Shown in pieces: positions 1 to 6,121 of a DNA stretch of 6,121 nucleotides. How positions within the stretch are numbered: the first letter of the stretch is position 1; each line of letters starts with the position of its first letter. Position numbers and translations under genes: made by a program. The notes under the pieces are model-generated. The model saw only the letters and a list, made by a program, of their open reading frames with translations, did not search any database and was not told the DNA's origin. The DNA lies in assembly GCA_023251215.1 (NCBI GenBank), contig JAHEZF010000106.1, positions 1 through 6,121 on the forward strand, written 5' to 3'. Source of the stretch: Sphingobacteriales bacterium (GTDB taxonomy: Bacteria; Bacteroidota; Bacteroidia; Chitinophagales; Chitinophagaceae).

Positions 1-112
1 CATCATTAGGCAGGCTTCCGCCTTTGCTGCTCTTTTTTCCGCCACCGCAACTGGTTAGCAGTAATATACTGACAAACGCTGTCAGGGCGTAATAAAGGTT
101 TTTCATTTTCAT
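1..112 (-). CDS. N-terminal fragment of an outer-membrane lipoprotein, possibly GldK-like
   Basis: The 37 complete codons visible read as a type II (lipoprotein) signal peptide: a Lys/Asn-rich start, a hydrophobic stretch at about residues 6-19, and the lipobox L-L-T-S-C with the lipidated cysteine at residue 22. It is followed by a flexible linker, GGGKKSSKGGSLPND. The reading frame is open to the window edge, so the functional domain is missing. A second ATG two codons downstream (positions 106-104) could also be the start; I chose the first because both leave the same signal peptide. The linker resembles my memory of the N-termini of gliding-motility lipoproteins of the GldK/GldJ (SUMF1-like) type in Chitinophagaceae, but this is a guess from a short low-complexity stretch. 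What is solid is export and lipidation. A TAnnTTTG promoter element lies 19 nt upstream of the start. Confidence 0.75.
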   Translation of the reverse strand, partial: MKMKNLYYALTAFVSILLLTSCGGGKKSSKGGSLPND

Positions 113-260
113 ACACTTAAGGGGTATTGGGCAAATATAAGATTTTGAGTTCTTCTCAGTCACAACATTAATATTTATTTTTTTAAAATAAAAGCGTCTT
201 TTACGGGGTAAATTTTCAAACGGGTATTATGCCTGTTTTATTGCATTAATCCAAAATTAA
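113..260. other. Intergenic region between the YyaL-like gene and the lipoprotein gene
   Basis: This 148-bp AT-rich gap holds the lipoprotein promoter at its left end. A second perfect -7-type box, TAATTTTG (259-252, minus strand), sits right after the YyaL-like stop codon but has no TTG at a suitable distance. Only weak hairpins are present (190-202 and 218-238), neither convincing as a terminator. No further gene was seen. Confidence 0.6.
132..165 (-). promoter_or_regulatory. Bacteroidota-type promoter for the lipoprotein gene
   Basis: On the minus strand a perfect -7 element TATATTTG (139-132) matches the Bacteroidota consensus TAnnTTTG. A TTG triplet (165-163) lies 23 nt upstream and could be the -33 element, at the long end of the tolerated spacing. 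The -7 box ends 19 nt before the ATG at 112, which would give a leader of roughly 13-15 nt. The region is intergenic and AT-rich, as expected for a promoter. Confidence 0.55.
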
Positions 261-2321
261 TTACTGCCTTTGGAGGTTGTTTATCAGGGATATAAGGCCT
301 TTTACGGTAGTAACCGGCTGCTGGCAGTTAAAATCCCTGCAGAGCCAGATTGAAGCCGGCGTTGTAACTGATTTGCCTGCAAGCAACGGAAAGCCCTGAT
401 CCGAATGGCTTGATGCCATAAGAACACGGTGTGGAATATATTGCTTAAGTAGTTCCCGTTGAACCAACGAATAATCCTCGCCTATTAATGTTATCTCGTT
501 TGTTCCGGAAATTATTTCCTGCAAAAGGGCGGCCCAGTTACCAAGAGAAGTCGGATACTGTATAATGGCTTTTCCTAAAAGAGAAAGAATATTGTAGCTT
601 CTTTGCTTCCATTCTTTTTCATCAAACAAAATAGAAAGATGGTACAGGTTATAAGCCATTACAGAATTTCCGGAAGGTATAGCGCCATCATACACTTCTT
701 TTTTCCGGATAATTACATCCTGTTGGCCTGTCCTGGTGTAAAAAAAGAAACCGGTTCCCGTTTCGCTGAAGTTCTTAATTACAAATTCTGTTATTCCTTT
801 TGCTTTTAGCAACCAATCAGTATGCCCAGTTATTTCCTGCAGATGAAGAATTGCCTGTATTAAAAAAGCATAATCATCTAAAAAGGCCGGGTACTTTTTA
901 ACTCCGTTCTTCCAGGTGTGGTAAAATTCATTTTTATTAGCGGTAATAAAGTTTTTAAGCAGAAATTCCATATTGTCAACCGCCATTTGCCTGTAGGCTT
1001 CATCGCCTGTAGCTGCGTAAGCTTTGCTGCAGGCAGTATTCATCAAGGCGTTCCAGCCCAAAATAATTTTATCATCAAGCAACGGACGAATTCGCTTATG
1101 CCGTTGTTCCAATAATTTTTTCTTTCCTTTTTTCAACAACTCTTTTAACTCGTCAACAGCAATGTTTTTCCTTGCTGCAAATTTTTCTACCGGCTCTTTT
1201 ATATGTAGAATATTTTTATGTTCCCAGTTTCCTTTATATGTAACATCATAGAATTCGCAAAAAACATCGGCTTCATTTTTCAAAATTTCTTGCACTTCTT
1301 TTTCATCCCATACATAAAATTTTCCCTCCACTCCTTCACTATCGGCATCCAATGCAGCATAAAATGCTTTTTGTGGATGAAGTAATTCCCGCTGAATAAA
1401 TTCCATTGTTCCCACAATCACTTCCCTGTATTTTTCTTTCCTTGACAATTGATATGCCTCACTTAAAACAGAAATGAGTAAGGCATTGTCGTAAAGCATT
1501 TTTTCAAAATGAGGGATCAGCCATTCTTTATCGGTAGCATACCGGGCAAATCCGCCCCCCAGTTGATCATAAATACCTCCTTCTATCATTTTATCAAGAC
1601 TTAACAATGCCTGATCAAGAGCATCCTGATTTTTTGTAGTATAGTAATGCCGGAGCAAAAATTGAATAGCGAATGTTTGAGGAAATTTAGGGGCATGACC
1701 AAAGCCACCCCATTGTTTGTCGGCTTGTTTCATAATATTTTCAAAAGCTTCATTCAGCCGCTCGCTTATAAAAAGATCATCTGTTCCAGTTGGGTTTTGT
1801 AGTCCAAATGAGTTTGACTGGATAAGATTTTCCGTGAGATTTTCAGCTTGGGCGTCAATTTCGTGCCTTTTTTCATTGAATGCCTGAGCTACGCCAAGTA
1901 AAACTTCTTTCCATGAAGGACGGTTGAATGCCTTTTGAGGTGGAAAATAAGTTCCTCCGTAAAAGGGCTTTTTTCCAGGCGTTAAAAAAACATTCAGCGG
2001 CCACCCGCCACTGCCGGTCATTGCCTGAACTGCATCCATGTAAATATGATCAAGATCGGGTCTTTCTTCCCGGTCAATTTTAATATTAATGAAATGCTCA
2101 TTCATGATGGAAGCCGTGTCCTCAATTTCAAAACTTTCTTTTTCCATTACATGACACCAGTGACAGGCGGAATAGCCAATGCTAACCAGAATGGGTTTGT
2201 TTTCTTCTTTTGCTTTATTCAATGCTTCATCACCCCAGGGATACCAGTTCACAGGATTGTGGGCATGCTGCAGCAGGTAGGGGCTGGTTTCATGAATGAG
2301 ATGATTAGTATGGCCGGGCAT
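261..2321 (-). CDS. YyaL/SPATA20-family protein: thioredoxin-like domain (DUF255) plus glycosidase-like (alpha/alpha)6 barrel
   Basis: This 686-residue protein has the usual length and start of the family (Bacillus YyaL, human SPATA20/SSP411). The opening motif is [15 protein letters not shown] near residues 10-24. The thioredoxin-like domain (about 1-170) carries an active-site-like C-H-W-C at 53-56 and the conserved S-G-G-W-P-L-N at 104-110, whose Pro108 is probably the cis-proline. The rest resembles six-hairpin glycosidases and N-acylglucosamine 2-epimerases, with family signatures [10 protein letters not shown] (205-214), [14 protein letters not shown] (251-264), [10 protein letters not shown] (271-280), DADSEG (325-330), GWNALM (422-427) and [10 protein letters not shown] (545-554). 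No signal peptide is visible, so it is probably cytoplasmic. Its biochemical role is not established; a redox or sugar-related role is only suggested by the folds. No frameshift or missing motif was seen. It begins 52 nt after the hemD terminator, so it is probably a separate transcription unit. No Shine-Dalgarno sequence or convincing -7 box precedes it. Confidence 0.93.
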   Translation of the reverse strand: MPGHTNHLIHETSPYLLQHAHNPVNWYPWGDEALNKAKEENKPILVSIGYSACHWCHVMEKESFEIEDTASIMNEHFINIKIDREERPDLDHIYMDAVQAMTGSGGWPLNVFLTPGKKPFYGGTYFPPQKAFNRPSWKEVLLGVAQAFNEKRHEIDAQAENLTENLIQSNSFGLQNPTGTDDLFISERLNEAFENIMKQADKQWGGFGHAPKFPQTFAIQFLLRHYYTTKNQDALDQALLSLDKMIEGGIYDQLGGGFARYATDKEWLIPHFEKMLYDNALLISVLSEAYQLSRKEKYREVIVGTMEFIQRELLHPQKAFYAALDADSEGVEGKFYVWDEKEVQEILKNEADVFCEFYDVTYKGNWEHKNILHIKEPVEKFAARKNIAVDELKELLKKGKKKLLEQRHKRIRPLLDDKIILGWNALMNTACSKAYAATGDEAYRQMAVDNMEFLLKNFITANKNEFYHTWKNGVKKYPAFLDDYAFLIQAILHLQEITGHTDWLLKAKGITEFVIKNFSETGTGFFFYTRTGQQDVIIRKKEVYDGAIPSGNSVMAYNLYHLSILFDEKEWKQRSYNILSLLGKAIIQYPTSLGNWAALLQEIISGTNEITLIGEDYSLVQRELLKQYIPHRVLMASSHSDQGFPLLAGKSVTTPASIWLCRDFNCQQPVTTVKGLISLINNLQRQ

Positions 2322-2373
2322 CTGTAAAAATTACAACAATGATTACACCGAAGTTCGCTGAAATAAATTCTAT

Positions 2374-2407
2374 TAAAAAAGAAAAAGGACATCGTTGATG
2401 CCCTTTT
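2374..2407 (-). terminator. Rho-independent terminator after hemD
   Basis: Read on the minus strand, a stem AAAAGGGCATC / GATGTCCTTTT (2407-2383) pairs over 11 positions with one G-U wobble and an AAC loop. It is followed directly by a T-rich tract, TTTTTCTTTTTT (2382-2375 and on to about 2371). On the plus strand the wobble becomes an A-C mismatch and no clean T-tract follows, so it should act only on minus-strand transcripts. It starts 23 nt beyond the hemD stop codon and would end the outer-membrane protein-DUF4271-hemD unit before the YyaL-like gene. Confidence 0.8.
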
Positions 2408-2430
2408 ATTATGCTTTTTCGATTAAAGAA

Positions 2431-3231
2431 TTACTTTTTTTTAAGGTTAGATGCAAGGTATAGTTCCAGCGCTGTTACCATGCTCGGTGCCAGGGGTTGC
2501 GGAGCTTTGATTTCCAGTTTCAGGCCGGCATCTTCCACGGCTTTGAACGTATTGCTTCCAAATGCACCAATCACCGTTCCATTCTGTTTGAATTTTGGCA
2601 TATTATCAAACAGGCTTTTCACACCACTGGGAGTGAAAAAACAAATCACATCATATTCGGTCCGTGTAAGCACTTCTTTTACATCATTACTTTGGGTGCG
2701 ATACATAAAAGCAAGAGTAAATTCGCAATTATTATTCTTCAACCAGTTCACAATTTCATTATCCTGCTGGTTTTCGGAACAGACATACAGAAATTTTTCA
2801 TTCTCTTTATGTTTGTTGATAACATCAAACATACTTTTGTTGCTTCCATCGGCGCCATAAAATACTTTCCGCTTTCTGTACAGGATAAATTTTTGCAGGA
2901 AAAGCGCCACGGCTTCAGTAATACAGAAATACTTGGTATCCTGCGAAACATTAATTTTTAATTCCTCGCAGGTACGAAAGAAATGATCTATTGCATTACG
3001 GCTTGTGAAAATAACCCCTGTATAATTCTGGATCTCGATTTTTTGCTTGCGGAATTCCTTGGCAGGGATAGCCTCCAAACGAATGAACGCCTTGAACTCA
3101 AGTTCAACGCTGTATTTCCTTGATAGCTCAAAGTAAGGTGATTTATCGCTTTCAGGCTTTGGTTGGGTAATCAGGATCTTTTGAATCGTCTTGGCCTGAA
3201 AGTCGGCCTTTTTAACCTCGTCTTTTATCAT
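2431..3231 (-). CDS. hemD: Uroporphyrinogen-III synthase (Bacteroidota type)
   Basis: The enzyme (EC 4.2.1.75) closes linear hydroxymethylbilane into uroporphyrinogen III with inversion of ring D, a cytoplasmic step of the heme/siroheme/cobalamin pathway. From the ATG it is 266 residues, near the usual length. The two-lobed HemD pattern is visible: I-L-I-T-Q-P-K-P opens the first lobe (about 19-26), V-I-F-T-S-R-N-A-I-D-H-F-F follows at about 73-85, then the second lobe has F-F-T-P-S-G-V-K-S-L-F (about 198-208), A-F-G-S-N-T-F-K-A-V-E-D-A-G (about 223-236) and A-P-Q-P-L-A-P-S-M (about 243-251). The frame extends nine codons upstream to a TTG at 3258, but I prefer the ATG at 3231: the TTG lies inside a -7 promoter element, and the extra residues add nothing recognisable. 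With the ATG the gap to the DUF4271 stop is 29 nt. No Shine-Dalgarno sequence is seen. An intrinsic terminator follows. Confidence 0.92.
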   Translation of the reverse strand: MIKDEVKKADFQAKTIQKILITQPKPESDKSPYFELSRKYSVELEFKAFIRLEAIPAKEFRKQKIEIQNYTGVIFTSRNAIDHFFRTCEELKINVSQDTKYFCITEAVALFLQKFILYRKRKVFYGADGSNKSMFDVINKHKENEKFLYVCSENQQDNEIVNWLKNNNCEFTLAFMYRTQSNDVKEVLTRTEYDVICFFTPSGVKSLFDNMPKFKQNGTVIGAFGSNTFKAVEDAGLKLEIKAPQPLAPSMVTALELYLASNLKKK

Positions 3232-3255
3232 ATTAGGTTCGACTAAAGTTGGCGG

Positions 3256-3284
3256 CAAAGTTAAGTACTAATACCGAAATACAA
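3256..3284 (-). promoter_or_regulatory. Possible internal promoter for hemD
   Basis: On the minus strand TTG (3284-3282), an 18-nt spacer and TAACTTTG (3263-3256) match the Bacteroidota promoter pattern TTG-N(17-23)-TAnnTTTG. The TAA of the -7 box is also the stop codon of the DUF4271 gene. The box ends 24 nt before the hemD ATG. If used, transcription would start near 3250, downstream of the alternative TTG codon, which favours the ATG start. Read-through from the upstream genes remains possible. Confidence 0.5.
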
Positions 3285-4235
3285 TAGCAAGCCTTTGTAA
3301 AGCAGTAAAAGTGGAGCAATTTCAAAGGCAGATATGTATAAAAAGAAATGAAAAGGATTGACTTTGACCAGATTACGGACAACGGTATAGGTTAAAATAA
3401 ACCTGTATAGGAACAAAAAGGCCAGCACAATCCAGGATAGCGTTAAAGCAACAGAATAAATATTTTCCAGAGAAAAAGCCAGTAAAATCAGAAATGGCAA
3501 CAACAGTATGCCAATCATTTTATTAATAATGAAAACGATAAAAATATAAGCGTTTGCAGCTTCCTTGACATTGAATACCCAACCCGAAATTTTCAAACCC
3601 AAGAATTTGACAAGATAAGTAGCAGTAAGACCAAGGGCGCTGAACAGAAATAGCAACCAGAAATTATTAACCGGGTTCAACTTAAAATGATGAAGAAGAA
3701 ATGTAATGTATAACCCGGCACTGATCACAAAAAAGCCATTCAACAATAAAGAAGGCAATGGCGTTTGCATTAATTGTTCCCCGATCTGCCTTTGCTTTAT
3801 TGTGGTACGGAAAAAAAGCCGGAACAAATCGCTGAAATATTTGGGAAAAGCCCGGCGAAGAAGAGCAAAAATGATCAATAAAACTATAAGAGAATAAAAC
3901 AGCGCTTCTTTGCCCGTAAACTGTTTAATCTCTAACCGGCTGCTTAATGGCTCTTTTGAAAAACCAAAATATGGATGCCGCTGCAATATCTGCTTGTTGA
4001 TATTTTGAATGGAAAAAGGAAGTTCGGGTTCCAGTTCCCATGCTGAACCTTTGACGGGTTTTTTTGAAATAGAAATAATGGTTTGCACTGCCGGTAAGGA
4101 ATCTTTTATTGTTGCAGTATCCTTTATCTGTAATGAATCGGGTTGAGGATGAACAGGTGAATCTGTGACTACCTGTGCGGAAATAGTTTCATTAAAAAAA
4201 AATTGAAAAAAAATAAAAAATAGAAATCTGTTCAC
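3261..4235 (-). CDS. DUF4271 domain-containing integral membrane protein
   Basis: This 324-residue protein belongs to an uncharacterised family found in Bacteroidota. It starts with a signal peptide rich in Phe (residues 1-20, ending I-S-A before Gln21). A Pro/Ser/Thr-rich periplasmic stretch (about 22-110) follows, then about six hydrophobic segments near 111-127, 163-183, 191-210, 229-254, 260-281 and 296-320. Family-like signatures are the K-Q-R-Q before the second segment (147-150), S-L-L-L-N-G-F-F (162-169) and F-H-F-F-L-Y-I-S-A-F-E-I-A-P-L-L-L-L-Y-K (295-314). The start is GTG: no in-frame ATG occurs upstream back to the previous gene, the first internal Met is residue 156, and the GTG gives a proper signal peptide. 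It lies 58 nt after the outer-membrane protein gene and directly before hemD, an arrangement I recall from other Bacteroidota, at least for hemD. Its function is unknown. Confidence 0.87.
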   Translation of the reverse strand: MNRFLFFIFFQFFFNETISAQVVTDSPVHPQPDSLQIKDTATIKDSLPAVQTIISISKKPVKGSAWELEPELPFSIQNINKQILQRHPYFGFSKEPLSSRLEIKQFTGKEALFYSLIVLLIIFALLRRAFPKYFSDLFRLFFRTTIKQRQIGEQLMQTPLPSLLLNGFFVISAGLYITFLLHHFKLNPVNNFWLLFLFSALGLTATYLVKFLGLKISGWVFNVKEAANAYIFIVFIINKMIGILLLPFLILLAFSLENIYSVALTLSWIVLAFLFLYRFILTYTVVRNLVKVNPFHFFLYISAFEIAPLLLLYKGLLLYFGIST

Positions 4236-4288
4236 TAAGGGAAGATTATGGATACAAAAGTATTGAAGTGTTCTTCGGCTGCGGCCAT
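4235..4288 (-). other. 17-codon ORF overlapping the DUF4271 start (possible leader peptide)
   Basis: In the gap between the outer-membrane protein and DUF4271 genes an ATG at 4288 opens MAAAEEHFNTFVSIIFP and stops at TAG (4237-4235). The G of that stop is the first base of the DUF4271 GTG. Such a one-base overlap permits translational coupling, but no Shine-Dalgarno sequence precedes the ATG and the ORF is short enough to be chance. I do not assign it a function. Confidence 0.2.
4255..4262 (-). promoter_or_regulatory. Possible -7 promoter element for the DUF4271 gene
   Basis: The minus strand reads TACTTTTG (4262-4255), a perfect TAnnTTTG, ending 19 nt before the GTG start. That distance equals the one for the lipoprotein gene. 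No TTG was found at 17-23 nt upstream, so the -33 part is missing and the call rests on the -7 box and its position in the intergenic gap. Confidence 0.35.
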
Positions 4289-4293
4289 GATCA

Positions 4294-6099
4294 TTAAAAA
4301 TAATTCACAAACCCAAAGTGAATTTTAGACTGCCGCAAGTTGAATTGCGTATCATTTCTTTTACCCACAGCCCAGGCCAGGTTGAAAATGCCGGCTTTTG
4401 TTTCAAAGGCAAGACCCAGCCCCGTTCCAAAATAAGTGTAATTGATATTGTTGTTCTGGCTGTTGTTTCGTCCCCAGCCGCCATCGGCCAATACATAGAA
4501 AAAAGAATTTTGGCCCACCAGGTAGCGATATTCTACGGTGGCAATAGCAAATTGTGAAAGGTATTGGCTCTCTTCATCAAAGCCCCGCAGCAATTTATAG
4601 CCGCCTAACTGGAACAATTCATTACGGAAGACATTGCCGCTTTGAAACATTCCGGCATTCAAGGCTGTTTTTATCGTACTCCTTTGTTTGCCTAATGGAA
4701 AATATTTTGCAGCCATCAGCCTGACACGAAGCTGGTAGGTCTTCAACTTCACCGTATCATATAATTTTCCAAAATTATAAGAGGGATCGTTGGGGTCTTT
4801 TAATTCCAGTATCTCGTTATTTTTTTTCAATTTTTTTGTTCCCACCGATGTTATGATGCTGAATTCATTTCCCTTTTTAGGATTCATACGGTAATCAGTA
4901 TTATTAAATCCGTAATCCACCCCCACATTTACCGAACTAACATCAGCCTCATCCGGCAATCTCCTGTTTTGCAAAATGAATGGCTTATTGACCCCGTTAA
5001 CAATGGTCTGAAACTTCTGTATGAATAGTTTCCCGGCCTGGCTGGTATTTAAAATATATTGCACCCCCAATTGCAAATTCACATTCAGGAAACTGCTGTC
5101 TTTGCGAAACATGTCAAAAACAAAGTCAAGACCGAAAGCTGATTTAAAAAGATAGGGATGCTGATAAATTAAATTGAGCCTTTGTGAGGAAACCTGTAAT
5201 GCCTGGAAGTTTAACCCGATCGTTTCGCCGGCGCCCAGTGCATTTTTTAAATTGAGATTTCCTTCACCCGTTATTAATAATTTTTTAGTGGATAGCTGGT
5301 TGTTGTTGGGAAGTAACCCGATCAGCACATTTACCTGGCTGCTTCGCTTCTGTTTCAGGTATAAATTCAATACAGAGCCTGTGCCCAACCTTGTAAGTGT
5401 AGGAGGCTTTTCCTCCTCAACATAGGTCAGTTCCCTTATTTTTTTACTGATGCGCAGCAACTTTTCTTTGCTGTACTTGCTGCCATTGGGAATATCAAGA
5501 TACCGCTGCAGATAATTATTGGAAATTTTTGCGTTGCCATAAATCCGGATGCTGTCAATTTTATAGGGCGGTCCTTTATCCACTTTCAACAGGGCCGAAA
5601 CCTTTTCATTGTTTATCTGTAAACTATCCAGAAAAACTTTTGCAAACGGGTAACCATTATTTTCAAGATGATCTAATATACGTTCCTGCCATAACTGCAC
5701 CTGGGTAAAATCCATCGGTTTGCCGGCAAATAATTTTTCACGCCAGCCCACAGCATTTAGGAGGTTTGCATCTACCAGTTTCGCATCCAACAGAACCCAT
5801 TGGTATGCTTCACCAACAAATAAAACAATGGCTGCAAATGCAGAATCATATTGCAGGCTATCAATAGAAGCCGTTACATATCCTTTCGATTGCAGATAAC
5901 CCGGCAATTTAATAATGTACTCTTCGCAGGTAAACCGGGAAGCAAAATCTGTTTGTAATGCCAACCCGGATACATGAAACGCTGAATTCTTGTCAACAGT
6001 TCTTATATAAAGATGATAATTGTTTTGTGCTGAAGTATAAATACTCAGCAACAAAAGAACAAGAACCGATATTTGCAGTCTGAGTTTTATCATCCTCAT
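4294..6099 (-). CDS. BamA/TamA-family outer-membrane beta-barrel protein (Omp85 superfamily)
   Basis: This 601-residue protein carries a signal peptide (1-24/25, ending T-S-A-Q), a periplasmic POTRA-like region (about 28-255) and a C-terminal 16-strand-type barrel (about 256-601). POTRA-like repeats show the pattern of a helix ending in N-G-Y/K-G-Y followed by strands: Y-L-Q-S-K-G-Y-V (68-75), L-E-N-N-G-Y-P-F-A-K-V (145-155), and Y-K-I-D-S-I-R-I-Y-G-N (179-189). In the barrel are N-P-K-K-G (406-410), the lid-loop motif L-L-R-G-F-D-E (503-509, Arg505-Gly506-Phe507) typical of Omp85 proteins, G-L-A-F-E-T-K-A-G (562-570), and a terminal Phe. The family inserts or translocates proteins, or lipids, at the outer membrane. 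It is shorter than essential BamA (about 800 residues, five POTRAs), so I infer a TamA-like accessory paralogue. Start choice: ATG at 6099 follows a purine-rich GGAGAAGGG placed 6 nt upstream; ATG at 6093 is an alternative. It ends with tandem TAA-TGA stops. Confidence 0.9.
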   Translation of the reverse strand: MRMIKLRLQISVLVLLLLSIYTSAQNNYHLYIRTVDKNSAFHVSGLALQTDFASRFTCEEYIIKLPGYLQSKGYVTASIDSLQYDSAFAAIVLFVGEAYQWVLLDAKLVDANLLNAVGWREKLFAGKPMDFTQVQLWQERILDHLENNGYPFAKVFLDSLQINNEKVSALLKVDKGPPYKIDSIRIYGNAKISNNYLQRYLDIPNGSKYSKEKLLRISKKIRELTYVEEEKPPTLTRLGTGSVLNLYLKQKRSSQVNVLIGLLPNNNQLSTKKLLITGEGNLNLKNALGAGETIGLNFQALQVSSQRLNLIYQHPYLFKSAFGLDFVFDMFRKDSSFLNVNLQLGVQYILNTSQAGKLFIQKFQTIVNGVNKPFILQNRRLPDEADVSSVNVGVDYGFNNTDYRMNPKKGNEFSIITSVGTKKLKKNNEILELKDPNDPSYNFGKLYDTVKLKTYQLRVRLMAAKYFPLGKQRSTIKTALNAGMFQSGNVFRNELFQLGGYKLLRGFDEESQYLSQFAIATVEYRYLVGQNSFFYVLADGGWGRNNSQNNNINYTYFGTGLGLAFETKAGIFNLAWAVGKRNDTQFNLRQSKIHFGFVNYF

Positions 6100-6121
6100 C
6101 CCCTGCCCTTCTCCATAAATG

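Noticed and set aside
190..238. Two small hairpins after the YyaL-like gene (190-202 and 218-238) as terminators
   Set aside because: The first has only five A/T-rich base pairs. The second pairs on the plus strand only with G-U wobbles and has A-C mismatches on the transcribed strand, with no good T-tract after it.
2326..2333. TAATTTTT on the minus strand as a -7 box for the YyaL-like gene
   Set aside because: It misses the final G, ends only 4 nt before the ATG, and has no TTG at 17-23 nt upstream.
2826..2833. TAnnTTTG box inside hemD, with a similar one at 4770-4777 inside the Omp85 gene
   Set aside because: Both are far inside coding sequence with no start codon of a supported gene nearby; they serve as background for judging the other boxes.
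603..5425. Plus-strand open frames (for example 603-809, 2411-2860, 2497-2961 and 5174-5425)
   Set aside because: All lie opposite well-supported minus-strand genes, have low-complexity or Phe/Ser-rich composition, and show no recognisable domain or start signal.
6096..6121. 3' end of an upstream gene overlapping the Omp85 start by ATGA
   Set aside because: One minus-strand frame ends in TGA at 6098-6096 and would overlap the ATG, which is a common operon arrangement, but only about seven codons are visible and cannot be recognised. The Omp85 frame itself is also open to the edge.
1..6121. Mobile elements, CRISPR arrays, tRNA/rRNA genes, riboswitches or defence systems
   Set aside because: I saw no repeated spacers, terminal inverted repeats, transposase or integrase motifs, or structured RNA signatures. 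The window is explained by housekeeping and envelope genes.

Overview
This window looks like ordinary chromosomal DNA from a member of the Bacteroidota, most likely a Chitinophagaceae-type sphingobacterium. The reasons are a DUF4271 membrane protein next to a Bacteroidota-type uroporphyrinogen-III synthase, signal peptides ending in S-A-Q, near absence of Shine-Dalgarno sequences, and three perfect copies of the Bacteroidota -7 promoter element (TAnnTTTG) just upstream of start codons. The lineage is inferred from these features only; no search was run.

Every supported gene lies on the minus strand, so transcription runs from high to low coordinates. In that order: a BamA/TamA-type outer-membrane protein with a signal peptide, POTRA-like region and 16-strand-type barrel (6099-4294); a DUF4271 polytopic membrane protein with a signal peptide and a GTG start (4235-3261); uroporphyrinogen-III synthase HemD (3231-2431); a clear intrinsic terminator (2407-2374); a large YyaL/SPATA20-family protein joining a thioredoxin-like domain to a glycosidase-like barrel (2321-261); a 148-bp intergenic gap; and the first 37 codons of an outer-membrane lipoprotein cut by the left edge (112-1). 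The lipoprotein may be a gliding-motility protein such as GldK, but too little is visible to be sure.

The outer-membrane protein, DUF4271 and hemD genes are closely packed, share a strand and end at one terminator, so they look like an operon. However, TAnnTTTG elements sit 19 nt before the DUF4271 start and 24 nt before the hemD ATG, so each may also have an internal promoter. The hemD element also overlaps the DUF4271 stop codon. The YyaL-like gene lies beyond the terminator and probably has its own promoter, but I could not find one.

I see no mobile element, CRISPR array, structural RNA gene, phage gene or defence system. The most useful observations are the promoter placement, the unusual DUF4271 start region (GTG, T-rich signal-peptide codons, and a 17-codon upstream ORF overlapping the start by one base), and the uncharacterised DUF4271 family between an outer-membrane protein and a heme enzyme.
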